Below the pieces are notes generated by a model that was not told the origin of the DNA, made no database searches, and saw nothing but the letters and a program-made list of their open reading frames with translations. Positions 37,284 to 48,299 of a DNA stretch of 64,000 nucleotides are shown here, piece after piece. Position 1 is the first letter of the stretch; each line of letters opens with the position of its first letter. Position numbers and translations under genes: made by a program. This DNA is from Henriciella algicola (lineage in GTDB: Bacteria > Pseudomonadota > Alphaproteobacteria > Caulobacterales > Hyphomonadaceae). The stretch covers positions 372,001 to 436,000 of the forward strand of contig NZ_QWGA01000003.1 in NCBI RefSeq assembly GCF_003576245.1, given 5' to 3'.

Positions 37284-37336
37284 AATGCGTAAGTTGCGCT
37301 AAAACGCATTCCATACGACTACAAATGTAGTTGTAT
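37284..37336. promoter_or_regulatory. Two palindromes in the ddl / TonB-receptor divergent region
   Basis: AATGCGT (37284-37290) and ACGCATT (37304-37310) form a perfect 7-bp inverted repeat with a 13-bp spacer. Three bases on, ATAC-g-ACTACA-aa-TGTAGT-t-GTAT (37313-37336) is a 24-bp palindrome with one mismatched pair. Both lie 66-118 bp upstream of the receptor start in an AT-rich 290-bp divergent region, a natural place for operators. The regulator is unknown; no Fur-like box is recognisable. Confidence 0.45.
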
Positions 37337-37401
37337 CGATAAACAATATCTGATACGCGACATTCGATAATAATAAGCGTAGAGATAACGGAAACGCCCT
37401 C

Positions 37402-39456
37402 ATGAAACTCAAACTCCACCTGCTTGCGGGAACGATGATGCTTGCCTGCCTTTCAGGCCACGCACAGACACAGGAAAGCGACCCACAGGCGCAGGCAGCG
37501 CGAACCTACACACTGCCCGATTTCGAGCAGTATTCGCCAAACACCGCGCTCGACATGGTGACGCGGATCCCCGGCTTCTCCATCCGCAATGGCGACTTGT
37601 CAGAACGCGGCCTCGGTCAGGCCGATGGCAATGTGCTGATCAATGGGCGGCGCATCTCTAGCAAGTCACTGACGCCCCGCGATGCGCTCGCCCGCATCCC
37701 TGCCACCAATGTGGAAAAGATCGAGATCGTCGATGGCGCGACGCTTAACGTGCCGGGCCTGTCCGGGCAGGTCGCCAACATTACGGCCAAGGTGAATGGT
37801 GTCTCGGGCACGTGGGACTGGCGGGCGCGGTTTCGCGACAATCTTCCCCCCTACTATCATGGCGGCAGCGTATCGGTGACCGGGCAGCAGAACACGCTGG
37901 GCTGGACGCTTGGCCTGACAAGCGAGCCGATACGGGGCGGCGCTTCGGGGCCGGAATTCGTGCGTGACGCCAATCGCAACCTGATCGAGACCCGCGACGA
38001 ACGCGTCACTAATATCGGCAATAGCGCAGGCGTTTCTGGCGCGCTGGAATGGACACCGCTCAATGGGTCGGTCGGCAACCTCAATGCCGAGTACAATATC
38101 TTCCAGATCGATGCTGAGGAGACGTCGAACCGGTTTCCGGTCGCTGGTCAGCCGAGCATCCGCCAGTTCGCAAACTCCGAAGATGAGTGGAATAGCGAAA
38201 TCAGCGGCGACTATGAGTTCGATCTCGGCCCCGGCCGCCTGAAGACGATCGGTCTTTGGCGCTTTGAGCACAGCCCCTTCATCTCAAGTGTCCGCACGAC
38301 TGAGGCAGATGGCACGCTGAGCGAACGCTCCATCTTCGAGCAGACGGTCGATGAAGGCGAAAGCATCCTGCGCAGTGAATACAACTGGGCGCCGAGCGAG
38401 ACAGTGGACTGGCAGATTGCCGGTGAGGCGGCTTTCAACTTCCTTGAAGCCGAAGCTGACCTGCAGGCGCTTGATGCCACGGGCGCGCTGGTCCGCGTTC
38501 CGCTGACCAATGCCAATTCGCGCGTCGAGGAGAAGCGGCTCGACGCCTCCATCACCCACGGCCGCAAGCTTTCAGAAGATCTCTCGGTGCAGGCCTCATT
38601 CGGCATGGAGTATTCCGAGCTCAGTCAGTCAGGCGGGGCGGCGCAGACGCGCAGCTTTACGCGTCCGAAGGGCTTTGTCTCCGCCGCGTGGACAGTGAAT
38701 GAGCGCCTGACGATCAATGCGCGGGCCGCACGCGAAGTGGGCCAGCTCAACTTCTTCGACTTCATCTCATCGGTGAACGTCAATGCGGGCAATGGCAATC
38801 AGGGCAATCCGGACATCGTCCCGCAGCAGAGCTGGAAAGGCGAGGTCTCATTCGACCGCGACTTCGGCGCTGCCGGTGCACACACGATGAAGGTCTACTA
38901 CGAGGCCATCGAGGACATTGTGGATCGCGTCCCTTTTGGCCCGAATGCCGAAGGCCCCGGCAATCTGGACCAGGCCACGCGCTACGGCATCGCGACCAAT
39001 GGTACGTTCAAGTTCGCGCCTGTCGGCGTTGAAGGCCTCCAGCTCGAGTATGAGCTTGAAGTGCGCCAGTCCGAACTGGACGATCCGCTAACGGGCGAAA
39101 CACGCCGCATCAATGATGACCTGATGCTGGGCGGCTTCTTTGAGCTTCGCTACGACATTCCAAAGACAGACTGGGCGCTCGGCTTTGGCGGGGAACGCTA
39201 CGACAATGCGCCTTTCGTTCGGCTCGATGAGCGCCAGCTGTTCGAGCTCCGGCCGATCTACACCTTCCTCTATGTCGAGCACAAAGACATTTTCGGCATG
39301 ACCGGGAAGGTCGAGTGGTTCAACGTGACCGATGGCGATGAGCAGTTCACGCGGCAGGTCTATACGCCCCGGCGCGATGGTAGCCTTCTCTTCAGCGAAG
39401 ACAGGAGCTGGAGCGCCGGGCCGATCCTGACCGTGTCGCTGCGAGGGACGTTCTAG
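37402..39456 (+). CDS. TonB-dependent outer-membrane receptor
   Basis: A 684-residue outer-membrane protein with signal peptide [22 protein letters not shown] plug domain covers about 35-140 ([36 protein letters not shown]-type strand) and a β-barrel follows, ending in VSLRGTF with the terminal Phe expected for Bam recognition. No clear TonB box is seen near the mature N-terminus. Substrate is unknown; no uptake genes are adjacent. It is inserted between ddl and murB on the opposite strand. Its TAG stop shares CTAG with the murB stop. Confidence 0.88.
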   Translation: MKLKLHLLAGTMMLACLSGHAQTQESDPQAQAARTYTLPDFEQYSPNTALDMVTRIPGFSIRNGDLSERGLGQADGNVLINGRRISSKSLTPRDALARIPATNVEKIEIVDGATLNVPGLSGQVANITAKVNGVSGTWDWRARFRDNLPPYYHGGSVSVTGQQNTLGWTLGLTSEPIRGGASGPEFVRDANRNLIETRDERVTNIGNSAGVSGALEWTPLNGSVGNLNAEYNIFQIDAEETSNRFPVAGQPSIRQFANSEDEWNSEISGDYEFDLGPGRLKTIGLWRFEHSPFISSVRTTEADGTLSERSIFEQTVDEGESILRSEYNWAPSETVDWQIAGEAAFNFLEAEADLQALDATGALVRVPLTNANSRVEEKRLDASITHGRKLSEDLSVQASFGMEYSELSQSGGAAQTRSFTRPKGFVSAAWTVNERLTINARAAREVGQLNFFDFISSVNVNAGNGNQGNPDIVPQQSWKGEVSFDRDFGAAGAHTMKVYYEAIEDIVDRVPFGPNAEGPGNLDQATRYGIATNGTFKFAPVGVEGLQLEYELEVRQSELDDPLTGETRRINDDLMLGGFFELRYDIPKTDWALGFGGERYDNAPFVRLDERQLFELRPIYTFLYVEHKDIFGMTGKVEWFNVTDGDEQFTRQVYTPRRDGSLLFSEDRSWSAGPILTVSLRGTF

Positions 39457-40409
39457 GCCTTCGCCTGGATGCGGCCGATGCGTCGGATTTCCCAGCGAAG
39501 GTCCACACCGGTCACATCCAGCACGCGGGCGCGCACCAGCTCCCCAAGCGCTTCAATGTCTGCCGCGGTGGCGTCATCGGTATTGATGAGAAAGTTGCAG
39601 TGCTTCTCGGATACCTGCGCGCCGCCAACCTTCAGGCCCCGGCAGCCCGCCGCATCGATCAGCTTCCAGCTGGAGCGCTGGTCTGGCGTGCCGGGCGGGT
39701 CCGGATTGGCGAAGGTGGAACCGCCCGTCTTGTCCTTGATCGGCTGGGTCTCGGCGCGCCGGGCCTGATGCTCTTCGATCTCGGCCTGAAGCGCTTCCGG
39801 GTCGCCGTCGCCCGAGCCGGTCAGCAGGATGCCAGTCACGATGACATCGTCAGGGAAATTGGTGTGGCGGTAGGAAAACTCGATCTTCGGGTCGCCATAC
39901 TGGGCGATCTCGGCTTCGAAGCGGACTTTCTCACCGGACCGCGTGATGCCTTCAATCTGGTTGGCGACGTCCTTCAGCTCGCGGCCATAGCAGCCTGCAT
40001 TGGTACGCACCGCGCCGCCGATGGAGCCGGGGATACCAGAGAAGAAGGTGAGCCCAGAAATGCCGTGCTTTGCCGAAGCCTTGGCGACAGCAAGATCAAG
40101 CGCGCCAGCGCGTGCGAAAAGGGAATGTGAGCCGGCCGGTTCAACACTGCCCCAATAGCCGCCCATCAGCCGGATCGTGACGCCTTCAATGCCGCCATCC
40201 CGGATGATGGAGTTTGAGGCGACACCCATGAAGTGAACGGGCACCTCGGCCGGCAGCACTCTCAGAAAGTCTGCAAGATCATCCTCATCCTTTGGCAGGA
40301 AGAGCGCGTCGGCCGGCCCGCCAACCCGAAACCAGGTATAGGGCGCCAGCGGCTGATCCAGCAGCAGCTTGCCGCGCACGTCGGGCAGGTCATCGCGCCA
40401 GTCTGCCAT
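39453..40409 (-). CDS. murB: UDP-N-acetylenolpyruvoylglucosamine reductase
   Basis: A 318-residue FAD enzyme reducing UDP-GlcNAc-enolpyruvate to UDP-MurNAc. FAD-binding elements are visible: [33 protein letters not shown], and the catalytic-region [12 protein letters not shown] with the serine donor. It is a type I-like, single-domain-length protein. Its ATG directly follows the murC stop (no gap). It is the last gene of the mra-mur run, since the next gene is on the other strand. Confidence 0.96.
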   Translation of the reverse strand: MADWRDDLPDVRGKLLLDQPLAPYTWFRVGGPADALFLPKDEDDLADFLRVLPAEVPVHFMGVASNSIIRDGGIEGVTIRLMGGYWGSVEPAGSHSLFARAGALDLAVAKASAKHGISGLTFFSGIPGSIGGAVRTNAGCYGRELKDVANQIEGITRSGEKVRFEAEIAQYGDPKIEFSYRHTNFPDDVIVTGILLTGSGDGDPEALQAEIEEHQARRAETQPIKDKTGGSTFANPDPPGTPDQRSSWKLIDAAGCRGLKVGGAQVSEKHCNFLINTDDATAADIEALGELVRARVLDVTGVDLRWEIRRIGRIQAKA

Positions 40410-41843
40410 CTATTCGGCAAGCTTCCCGGCGAGCGCATTGGCATGCGTGGTGATATCGCCAGCGCCAAGGCAGACGACGAGGTCTCCCGGGCGGGCAATC
40501 TCGCGGATGGTCGCTGGAAGGTCGTCCAGAGATGTGAGGGCGCGCGTGTCGGCATGCCCTTTCGCGTTGATCGCATCAACGAGCGCGGTGTGGCTCGCCC
40601 CGTCGATCGGGTCTTCACCAGCTGCATAGACGGGCGCGATGAACGCGATGTCGGCGTCGTGGAAACAGCCGGAGAAATCCTTGAAGAGATCGTGCAGGCG
40701 GGAATAGCGGTGCGGCTGGGCGACCGCAATGACGCGGTTGTCCCCCTGCATGGCACGGGCCGCCTTCAGGACGGCTGCGATCTCCACCGGGTGATGGCCA
40801 TAATCGTCGATGATGCGGACACCATTCCATTCACCGGCAGGGGTGAAGCGACGTTTCACGCCGCCGAAATTCTTGAAGCTGGTGCGGATCTGGTCGGGCG
40901 TTGCGCCAAGCTCCAGCGCGACGGTGATGGCGGCGAGGGCGTTGGAGACATTGTGGTCGCCCGCCATGGGCAGACGAACGCCTTCAATCGAGGACACGCC
41001 AATGCCGAGACGCTCACGTAGGACGACATCGAAAGTCACGCCGCCCGGATCGGATTCAAGATTGGTCGCGCGGACATCTGCCTGACGGTTGAACCCGTAG
41101 GTCAGGATGCGCCGGTCAGACACGCGTGCCACCATGGCGGAGACTTCCGGATGATCGGTGCACAGGACGCCATATCCATAGAACGGGATGTTCTTCACAT
41201 AGGTGTCGAAGGCCGAACGCAGCGCCTCCATGGAGCCGTAATGCTCCATATGTTCGGGGTCCATATTGGTCACGATCGCGATGGTCGGGCGCAGCTTTGT
41301 GAAGGTGCCGTCGCTCTCATCAGCCTCCAGCACGATCCAGTCGCCATTCCCCGCCTTGGCGTTGGAGCCATAGGCGTTGATGATGCCGCCATTGATAACG
41401 GTCGGGTCGATTCCTGCGCCATCGAGGAGTGCGGCGACCATCGTCGTCGTCGTGGTCTTGCCGTGCGTGCCTGCGACGGCAACCGTCCATTTCAGGCGGA
41501 TGATCTCTGCCAGCATGTCGGCGCGGCGCACCACGGGAATGGCTGACTCACGCGCGGCGACGACTTCCGGATTGTCTGCCTTGATGGCCGAAGAAATGAT
41601 GACCGCCCCTGACCCGATCACATTCTGCGGCTTGTGGCCGATATGGACGGTCGCGCCTTTGGCGCGCAGACGCTCCACATTGGCGCTGTCTTTCACGTCG
41701 GAGCCTTGGACCTTGTAGCCGAGATTGATCATGATCTCGGCGATGCCCGACATGCCAATACCGCCTATGCCAACAAGGTGGGCCGGACCGAGATCAAAGG
41801 GCGAAGGTTTGTTTGGCATGAATGTTCTGACTTCGTAGGGCAT
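40410..41843 (-). CDS. murC: UDP-N-acetylmuramate-L-alanine ligase
   Basis: A 477-residue Mur ligase adding L-Ala to UDP-MurNAc. It has N-terminal [16 protein letters not shown]-loop [15 protein letters not shown], the central [10 protein letters not shown], and the C-terminal [15 protein letters not shown] 41843 is supported by GGAGGA 10 bp upstream; ATG 41819 would give the more usual N-terminus but lacks a good binding site. It lies 105 bp after murG and abuts murB. Confidence 0.97.
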   Translation of the reverse strand: MPYEVRTFMPNKPSPFDLGPAHLVGIGGIGMSGIAEIMINLGYKVQGSDVKDSANVERLRAKGATVHIGHKPQNVIGSGAVIISSAIKADNPEVVAARESAIPVVRRADMLAEIIRLKWTVAVAGTHGKTTTTTMVAALLDGAGIDPTVINGGIINAYGSNAKAGNGDWIVLEADESDGTFTKLRPTIAIVTNMDPEHMEHYGSMEALRSAFDTYVKNIPFYGYGVLCTDHPEVSAMVARVSDRRILTYGFNRQADVRATNLESDPGGVTFDVVLRERLGIGVSSIEGVRLPMAGDHNVSNALAAITVALELGATPDQIRTSFKNFGGVKRRFTPAGEWNGVRIIDDYGHHPVEIAAVLKAARAMQGDNRVIAVAQPHRYSRLHDLFKDFSGCFHDADIAFIAPVYAAGEDPIDGASHTALVDAINAKGHADTRALTSLDDLPATIREIARPGDLVVCLGAGDITTHANALAGKLAE

Positions 41844-41948
41844 GGAAAATGGGTCCTCCGCAGTAACGTGTGGAGGCCAGACTAGGCAAGCGCGAGCATG
41901 CGGAGATGGCTGCGACGCGGCAATTTAGGGGCAATCCGTCGGGGGAGA

Positions 41949-43040
41949 TCAGAGGTTGGCTGCCTCTATGGCGAGGTCTGCGAGGTCCTGCGCCGCAGTG
42001 ACCGTGCCAGCGTCCTTCGCCCGCATGGCGCGCGCCTGTAGCTCTTCGCCGTTTTCCAACCGCACCTTGATGAGTTCACCGAGGAGGTTCGGATAGAGAT
42101 TGTCCTCAAGCACCACATCGGCAGCATCGACATCGACGAGGGCCTCAGCGTTTGCGGCCTGATGGTCATCCATCGCGATCTTGAGCGGGATCAGGATGGA
42201 CGGGCGCCCGACAGCGGAAATCTCGCTGACCGTGCCCGCGCCGGAGCGCGCAATGATCAGATGCGCGGCTGCAAGGCGTTCCGGCATGTCGGCGAAGAAG
42301 GGGCGCAGCTCGTGGCGCAGGCCGACCTCTTCATAGATGGCGCTGACCTCATCGAGCTGTTCTTCGCGCACCTGCTGGACGATGTTGAGGCGTGCGCGGA
42401 GCGGCGCCGGCGTGTGAAACGCAATGGCGAGCGGGATGATCTGGCCGAGGATACGGGCGCCCTGGCTGCCACCGGTGATGAAGATATTGAGGTCCCCGCT
42501 GGTCGGCGGGAATGGTGCATCGCGCATCGCCGCAATCGGCGCGCGGACAGGGTTGCCGACCGGCTCGTGGCGCACGCCCGCGGGCAGCTTGTCGAGGCGT
42601 GGGAAGCCTGAGGCAACGAATACGGCTTTTGACGCAAACTGGCGGTTTACCCGGCCAAGAACCGCGTTTTGCTCATGGACGATGATGGGCACTTTGCACC
42701 GGCGCGCGGCGCTGAGAGCTGGAAAAGCCGGATAGCCCCCGAAACCTGCGACAAGCGCAGGCTTTCTGGACTTCATCAGACGGTTGGCCCGGCCGATGCC
42801 GCGCCAGATTTTCAAGGCAGTAGATGGCAGCGTCCAGGGCTTGCGGACATTCGGGCTGGCGGCGGCGACTTCTTCCTTCCAGTCGGCTGGAAAGCTGCCG
42901 GCATATGAGAGCCCGCGCGCATCGCTGATCAGGCCGACCTGCCAGCCGCGAGATCGCATCTCTTCGGCGAAGGCTGCAGCCGGGAACATGTGTCCGCCCG
43001 TGCCGCCGGCGGCGATAATCACGAGGGGTTTGTCAGCCAT
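41949..43040 (-). CDS. murG: UDP-GlcNAc:lipid I N-acetylglucosaminyltransferase
   Basis: A 363-residue GT28 glycosyltransferase converting lipid I to lipid II on the inner face of the membrane. The glycine-rich N-terminal motif is [25 protein letters not shown] and [13 protein letters not shown] follow, and the donor-site [23 protein letters not shown] is intact. ATG 43040 (MADKPLVII) is preferred to 43058. It overlaps ftsW by 8 bp, as usual in this cluster. Confidence 0.96.
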   Translation of the reverse strand: MADKPLVIIAAGGTGGHMFPAAAFAEEMRSRGWQVGLISDARGLSYAGSFPADWKEEVAAASPNVRKPWTLPSTALKIWRGIGRANRLMKSRKPALVAGFGGYPAFPALSAARRCKVPIIVHEQNAVLGRVNRQFASKAVFVASGFPRLDKLPAGVRHEPVGNPVRAPIAAMRDAPFPPTSGDLNIFITGGSQGARILGQIIPLAIAFHTPAPLRARLNIVQQVREEQLDEVSAIYEEVGLRHELRPFFADMPERLAAAHLIIARSGAGTVSEISAVGRPSILIPLKIAMDDHQAANAEALVDVDAADVVLEDNLYPNLLGELIKVRLENGEELQARAMRAKDAGTVTAAQDLADLAIEAANL

Positions 43041-44187
43041 GTCGACCTCTCGTCCCAAGGCTCTGGCGGCGGATCAAGGCGAGCGCGAGGCCTAGCGTTA
43101 GGGCAATTCCCAGCATGGATGAGCCACCATAGGAAATGAAAGGAAGCGTCATCCCCTTTGGCGGAATAAGGCTGACATTCACCGCGATATTGATGGCCGC
43201 CTGCAAGGCAAACAGGGTGAAGAGGCCGGAGGCAGCGGCACGCGGATAAGGGTCATGCAGGCGCGAGGCCGCGCGCAGACCTCGCCAGCAGATATAGCCG
43301 TAGAGGCCGATCACCAGAAGCGCAGCGACATAGCCGAACTCTTCGCCAAGGACGGCATAGATGAAGTCGGTATGGGCATCCGGTAGGCTGGATTTCACTG
43401 TCCCTTCACCCGGCCCGGCGCCCAGCAGCCCGCCGCGTGAGATCGCTTCGGACGCCTTGTCGATCTGGTAGGTGTCGTAGTCGGACGGGTTGATGAAACT
43501 GTTCACCCGGTAGCGCACGTGCGGCAGCAGCGCATAGAGCGCGCCGCTGAGCGTCACGCCGCCCGCGAAGAAGGCCGCCGCCCAACGCCAGGGCAGGCCA
43601 GACACGAAGAATGTCGCGATGAAGGCCGCTGTAATTAGCGCCGACTGACCAACATCCGGCTGGAGCAGCAAAAGGCCAAGGACGACGACATAGAAGACTA
43701 GCGCGACGACCGCCCAGGGCCCGTCCGGAAAGAGACGCCGCTGCGCGAGGAGCCAGCCGATCAGCACGATCAGGACGGGTTTCACAAATTCGGACGGCTG
43801 GAGCGTGAAGCCTGCGATATTGACCCAGCGCTCTGCCCCCTTCGCCTCATGGCCGATCAACATGATGGCCGCGAGCAGGACGAGCGATCCGGCAAAGATC
43901 AGTGCAGATACCCGGCGCACCCAGACACGCGTCATCATGCTTGCCGCGATGAGCACAACCGATGCGCCAGCTGCGAAGATGCAGTGGCGTTTCACGAAAT
44001 GATATGGGTCTGAATAACCGAGGCGCTCAGCAGCTGGCGGCCCCGCCGCCAGCGACAGCATCAGGCCGAGACCGAGCAGCGTGAAGGATGCCGCCATGAT
44101 GCGCCAGTCCACGCTGAGGCGCCATTCGGTGATGATCGAACGCTCAGAGCGCGGGACGATCACCGTGCTGCCGACCGAGACCGTCAT
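43033..44187 (-). CDS. ftsW: Septal SEDS glycosyltransferase FtsW
   Basis: A 384-residue polytopic SEDS protein that polymerises septal glycan together with FtsI. About ten transmembrane helices are seen, with [22 protein letters not shown] (the loop with the conserved W-x-x-L/I motif), the [12 protein letters not shown] segment with the catalytic Asp, and [24 protein letters not shown]. The end, [12 protein letters not shown], is typical. It overlaps murD by 4 bp and murG by 8 bp. Confidence 0.96.
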   Translation of the reverse strand: MTVSVGSTVIVPRSERSIITEWRLSVDWRIMAASFTLLGLGLMLSLAAGPPAAERLGYSDPYHFVKRHCIFAAGASVVLIAASMMTRVWVRRVSALIFAGSLVLLAAIMLIGHEAKGAERWVNIAGFTLQPSEFVKPVLIVLIGWLLAQRRLFPDGPWAVVALVFYVVVLGLLLLQPDVGQSALITAAFIATFFVSGLPWRWAAAFFAGGVTLSGALYALLPHVRYRVNSFINPSDYDTYQIDKASEAISRGGLLGAGPGEGTVKSSLPDAHTDFIYAVLGEEFGYVAALLVIGLYGYICWRGLRAASRLHDPYPRAAASGLFTLFALQAAINIAVNVSLIPPKGMTLPFISYGGSSMLGIALTLGLALALIRRQSLGTRGRHG

Positions 44188-45611
44188 GCCGATTCTCGCA
44201 TGACCGGGCGGAGGGCATCCCCGCCAAGTGTTTCGACCGCCTCACGGAAGGCCTGTCCGCGCGCCTCGAAATCCTTGAACTGGTCAAAGCTCGCACAGGC
44301 CGGTGAGAGCAGCACGATCGGGTTTTCCTCACCCGACGCCTTTGCGTCTTCGAGGGCGCGGGCGACTGCCTTGTCCAACGTGCCACAGCTTTCATGGGCG
44401 GCCTTGCCGTCGAGCGTGCGCGCAAATTCATCAGCCGCTTCACCGACGAGATAGGCTTTGGCGACACGGTCCATGAGCGGCATGAGCGGCTCGATACCGC
44501 CCGCTTTGGGCTGGCCACCAGCGATCCAGTAGACGCGCGGATATGCCCGAAGCGCCTGCTCTGCAGCCTGGGCGTTGGTGGCCTTGGAATCGTTGACGAA
44601 GCGCACGCCATCGATCTCTCCGACCTGCTCCATGCGGTGCGCAAGTCCCGGAAAGGTCAGGATGGCGCCGAAGATACGGCCGGGGTCGAGCCCGAGTGCG
44701 CGGCAAGAGGCATAGGCGGCGGCTGCATTCTGCCAGTTATGGCGGCCGGGAAGCGTCGCGGAATCGCCGAGGTCACCGACGCGAACGGCATTGTTGGCGA
44801 GGCTATCGAAAAGCTTGCCATCGACCGCGCTGACGCCGCGCCCTAGCGCAAACTCTGACGAGATGCGCGCCAGACGCATTTCGCCGCTGCCAGCGAGACC
44901 CATGGCGATGGCTTGCGTGTAGTGGTCGTCAATCCCGATGACCGCCGTATCGCCACGCCCCTGATTGCGGAAGATCCGCTTCTTGGCGGTGACATAGCCG
45001 TCCATATCGCCGTGCCGGTCCAGATGGTCTGGCGACATGTTCAGGAGGACCGACACGTCGCAATGCAGGCTCTTGGTCAGGTCGAGCTGATAGGATGAGA
45101 GCTCAAGCACATAGTAGCCGTTCGCCGACAGCGCCGGCAGGTCGAGAACCCCGGTACCAATATTGCCGCCCACATGAACGTCGAGGCCGCACTCTTTCAG
45201 GATGTGGCCGATAAGAGCGGTCGTCGTGGACTTTCCGTTGGTGCCCGTAATGCCGATGATCTTCGGGCGGCCACGTTCCGGTAGTGACTGAACTGCGCGC
45301 GCGAAAAGCTCCATATCGCCAACGACCGGGACATTCGTCATCTGCGCAAGGCGCACGAGACGGTGTGGCTGCGGGTGTGTCAGCGGTATTCCGGGAGACA
45401 GGACGAGCGCTGCGAAGTTCTGCCAGTCGCGCTTGTTTAGATCCGAGACCGGGATGCCTTCAGCTTCGGCCTTGGCCCGCGATGCCTCATTATCATCCCA
45501 GGCGTGAACCTTTGCCTTACCGGCTTTCAGAGCGCGCGCAGCCGCAAGGCCAGTCCGGCCAAGGCCGTACACCGCAACGTCTCTTCCAGCATATTCGGTA
45601 ATCGGGATCAT
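44184..45611 (-). CDS. murD: UDP-N-acetylmuramoylalanine-D-glutamate ligase
   Basis: A 475-residue Mur ligase adding D-Glu. It has N-terminal AVYGLGRTGLAAARAL, P-loop GITGTNGKSTTTALIGHIL, YVLELSSYQLD, NMSPDHLDRHGDM, and RFVNDSKATNAQAAEQAL with the C-terminal domain motif. It starts 11 bp after mraY and overlaps ftsW by 4 bp. Length is slightly above the E. coli enzyme but normal for the class. Confidence 0.96.
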   Translation of the reverse strand: MIPITEYAGRDVAVYGLGRTGLAAARALKAGKAKVHAWDDNEASRAKAEAEGIPVSDLNKRDWQNFAALVLSPGIPLTHPQPHRLVRLAQMTNVPVVGDMELFARAVQSLPERGRPKIIGITGTNGKSTTTALIGHILKECGLDVHVGGNIGTGVLDLPALSANGYYVLELSSYQLDLTKSLHCDVSVLLNMSPDHLDRHGDMDGYVTAKKRIFRNQGRGDTAVIGIDDHYTQAIAMGLAGSGEMRLARISSEFALGRGVSAVDGKLFDSLANNAVRVGDLGDSATLPGRHNWQNAAAAYASCRALGLDPGRIFGAILTFPGLAHRMEQVGEIDGVRFVNDSKATNAQAAEQALRAYPRVYWIAGGQPKAGGIEPLMPLMDRVAKAYLVGEAADEFARTLDGKAAHESCGTLDKAVARALEDAKASGEENPIVLLSPACASFDQFKDFEARGQAFREAVETLGGDALRPVMRESA

Positions 45612-45622
45612 AAGGGTGCGGG

Positions 45623-46816
45623 CTACCTCAGCTTCAGCGTGGCAAGGCCCGCAAGGGCGAACAGGATGGAGAGGATCCAGAAGCGGACGACGACTTTTGT
45701 CTCAGGCCAGTTCTCTTTCTGGAAATGGTGGTGCAGCGGCGCCATCAGGAAGACGCGCTTGCCAGTCCCAGTCAGACGTTTGGTGATCTTGAACCAGCCG
45801 ACCTGGATCATCACCGACAGCGCCTCGATGACGAAAAGACCGCCAATAATAGCGAGCGCGAACTCATGCTTCACCGCGACGGCGACAACGCCGATCAGGC
45901 CCCCAAGACCAAGTGAGCCGGTGTCGCCCATGAAGACGGTCGCCGGGAAGGCATTGAACCAGAGAAAGCCCATGCCCGCGCCCATCATTGCGCCCAGAAG
46001 GACGCTCATCTCACCTGCGCCGGGGGTGAACTGGATGCCGAGATAATCGGCAAAGATGATGTTGCCTGTGAGGTAGGCGATGAGCGCGTAGGAGCCGCCC
46101 GCAAAGATCACCGGCACGATAGCGAGACCATCCAGACCGTCAGTGAAGTTCACCGCATTGGCAGAGCCGACGATCACCACCATCGCGAAAATGATGAAGA
46201 AGCCGCCGAGCGGGATGAAGTAGTCATTGACGAATGGCACAGCGACGCCGCCAGAGAAGCTCTGATCATTCGGCTCCAGCGAAGTTGGCGGGGCGAGCGC
46301 GGCGATGAACTCAGCCAGACCGTTCAGAGGGCCCCATTCAGCATGGCCAAGCGGTGTGTTGGCGCCGTGCAGACCCATGATGAAGGCACCGGCGAGCGCC
46401 GCGACGATAAACTCCACCATCAGGCGGACTTGCGCAGACACGCCTGCATCGGTCTGCTTGGTGACCTTCGCATAGTCATCGAGGAAGCCGAGAAAAGCGA
46501 AGGCGACCGTCACGAAGAGAACGGTCCAGATGTATGGATTGCTCAGATCAGCCCAGAGAAGCGTCGCGACGAGGAGGCCGATCCAGATAAGGAAGCCGCC
46601 CATGGTTGGCGTGCCACGCTTTTCGAGCTGTGCCTGAAGCGAGAGATCGCGGATCGGCTGCCCCTTGCCCTGACGCTGGCGCAGCTGGCTGATGACCCAG
46701 TCCCCGGTCAGCACCGAAAACAGGAATGCGGTAACGATCGCGCCGCCCGTGCGGAACGTCGTGTAGTTGAAAAGACGAAAGAACCCGTCGTCTGCGGCCA
46801 GCAGCTCATACAGCAT
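45623..46816 (-). CDS. mraY: Phospho-MurNAc-pentapeptide translocase
   Basis: A 397-residue polytopic enzyme attaching phospho-MurNAc-pentapeptide to undecaprenyl phosphate (lipid I synthesis). It has [24 protein letters not shown] (catalytic Asp pair), [27 protein letters not shown] and the HHH motif APLHHHFQ. About 35 extra residues (near 155-190, with [14 protein letters not shown]) lie in a loop before [12 protein letters not shown], making it longer than the ~360-residue norm. It overlaps murF by 11 bp. Confidence 0.96.
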   Translation of the reverse strand: MLYELLAADDGFFRLFNYTTFRTGGAIVTAFLFSVLTGDWVISQLRQRQGKGQPIRDLSLQAQLEKRGTPTMGGFLIWIGLLVATLLWADLSNPYIWTVLFVTVAFAFLGFLDDYAKVTKQTDAGVSAQVRLMVEFIVAALAGAFIMGLHGANTPLGHAEWGPLNGLAEFIAALAPPTSLEPNDQSFSGGVAVPFVNDYFIPLGGFFIIFAMVVIVGSANAVNFTDGLDGLAIVPVIFAGGSYALIAYLTGNIIFADYLGIQFTPGAGEMSVLLGAMMGAGMGFLWFNAFPATVFMGDTGSLGLGGLIGVVAVAVKHEFALAIIGGLFVIEALSVMIQVGWFKITKRLTGTGKRVFLMAPLHHHFQKENWPETKVVVRFWILSILFALAGLATLKLR

Positions 46817-48299
46817 CGCGACCCCCTGCAGCCCTGTTCGAGCCGCTATCCATCACCTGCTCGTCCGCGGTCTTGCTCCACTGGCGCAACCTGTCTGCGA
46901 GCCTCCCCATCCCGGAGGCATTCGAGCCTTTAATCAAGAGGATATCACCGTCCCACAGAGAGTTTTTCACCACCTCGTCGAGGCCGTCGGCTTTCTCTAC
47001 CCAGTGCGATTCTATCTGTGATTCGATGCTTGCCTGCAGGGGCAGCATTCCCCGGCCCGCGAGGAAGGCGGCGACGGCGCCGCTATCAATCACTGGTTTA
47101 GATAGTTCGCTGTGCTCTTTTTGTGACGTTTCGCCAACTTCAAGCATTTCACCCAGCGCAACGAGGTGCCGGCTGCCTTCTCTTGAGGCAAAGCTGGACA
47201 GGGCCGCGCGCATGGATTCCGGGTTGGCATTGTAGGCATCATCGACAAGGACGAACTCGCCGCCGCCCGGCAGTTTGAGCCGTTCGGCCGTGCCCCGGCC
47301 AGCAGGCGGCGCATAGCCAGACAGGTCCAGCGCAGCCTTGTAGAGATCAATCGAGCTGTTCAGGCCAACGGCCAGCAAGGCGCAGGCGACATTGTCAGCC
47401 CAATGTTCGCCGACCGCATGGATTTCGACATCCAGCTTGCAGGTCAGCGTGTCGAGCGCAATGTGGCTCATACCACCCGCGCTGCGATAGGACTCGACCC
47501 ACGACCATCCGTCGCGATTGCTGATCCAGTCGACGTCTGAGCCCGCGCCATCCCGGCCAAACAGAGCAATCGCGGCATTCGGCTTCAGCTCACGAACGCT
47601 TTCGACTATAACGGGCAGCAGCTTGTCGCCAGCAGGCAGCACCACAATGCCGTCCGGCTCGAGGAGACCTGCAGCAATATCGGACTTTTCGCGCGCAACG
47701 CCTTCAACCGACCCTAGCCCCTCAAGGTGCGCTGGCGCGATCTTGGTGATGACGCTGACATGCGGAGCGACCATTTTCGAGCGCGGCGCGATCTCGCCCG
47801 GTGTCGACATGCCGATTTCGAAGACGGCGTATTCAGTATCGGCTGGCATGCGCGCAAGTGTCAGCGGCACACCCCAGTGATTGTTGAAGCTCTTGACCGA
47901 CCAGTGCGCCTTGCCTGCGCCCCGGTGGATGCGTGCGATCATTTCCTTGACGCTGGTCTTGCCGACAGAACCGGTCACAGCGATCCGCACAGCGTGCTTT
48001 GCCCGCTCCCGTGCATAAAGGCCGAGGGCCTCGAGCGCCGACATGACGTCATCGACGATGATCAGCGGACCTGACGCGCCTTCGACCTCGCGGCTGACGA
48101 GTGCGGCACTCGCCCCTGCTTCAAAAGCGGCAGGAACGAAGTCGTGCCCGTCGCGGACATCCTTGAGGGCGATGAAGAGGTCGCCCTTCTCAAGCGAGCG
48201 CGTATCGATGGACACGCCATTTGCCTCAAAGGCGCCAGTTAGGCGTCCGCCAGTTGCCTCGGCGATCTCGTCAGAAGTCCAGAGCGGGCGTGCCATCAC
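46806..48299 (-). CDS. murF: UDP-MurNAc-tripeptide-D-alanyl-D-alanine ligase
   Basis: A 497-residue Mur ligase adding D-Ala-D-Ala. N-terminal uridine-binding [17 protein letters not shown] is followed by P-loop [15 protein letters not shown], the [12 protein letters not shown] segment and [18 protein letters not shown] (the characteristic MurF DDAYNANP motif). Overlaps of 4 bp with murE and 11 bp with mraY place it inside the long operon. It completes the pentapeptide made with DapB- and Ddl-derived precursors. Confidence 0.96.
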   Translation of the reverse strand: MMARPLWTSDEIAEATGGRLTGAFEANGVSIDTRSLEKGDLFIALKDVRDGHDFVPAAFEAGASAALVSREVEGASGPLIIVDDVMSALEALGLYARERAKHAVRIAVTGSVGKTSVKEMIARIHRGAGKAHWSVKSFNNHWGVPLTLARMPADTEYAVFEIGMSTPGEIAPRSKMVAPHVSVITKIAPAHLEGLGSVEGVAREKSDIAAGLLEPDGIVVLPAGDKLLPVIVESVRELKPNAAIALFGRDGAGSDVDWISNRDGWSWVESYRSAGGMSHIALDTLTCKLDVEIHAVGEHWADNVACALLAVGLNSSIDLYKAALDLSGYAPPAGRGTAERLKLPGGGEFVLVDDAYNANPESMRAALSSFASREGSRHLVALGEMLEVGETSQKEHSELSKPVIDSGAVAAFLAGRGMLPLQASIESQIESHWVEKADGLDEVVKNSLWDGDILLIKGSNASGMGRLADRLRQWSKTADEQVMDSGSNRAAGGRDAV

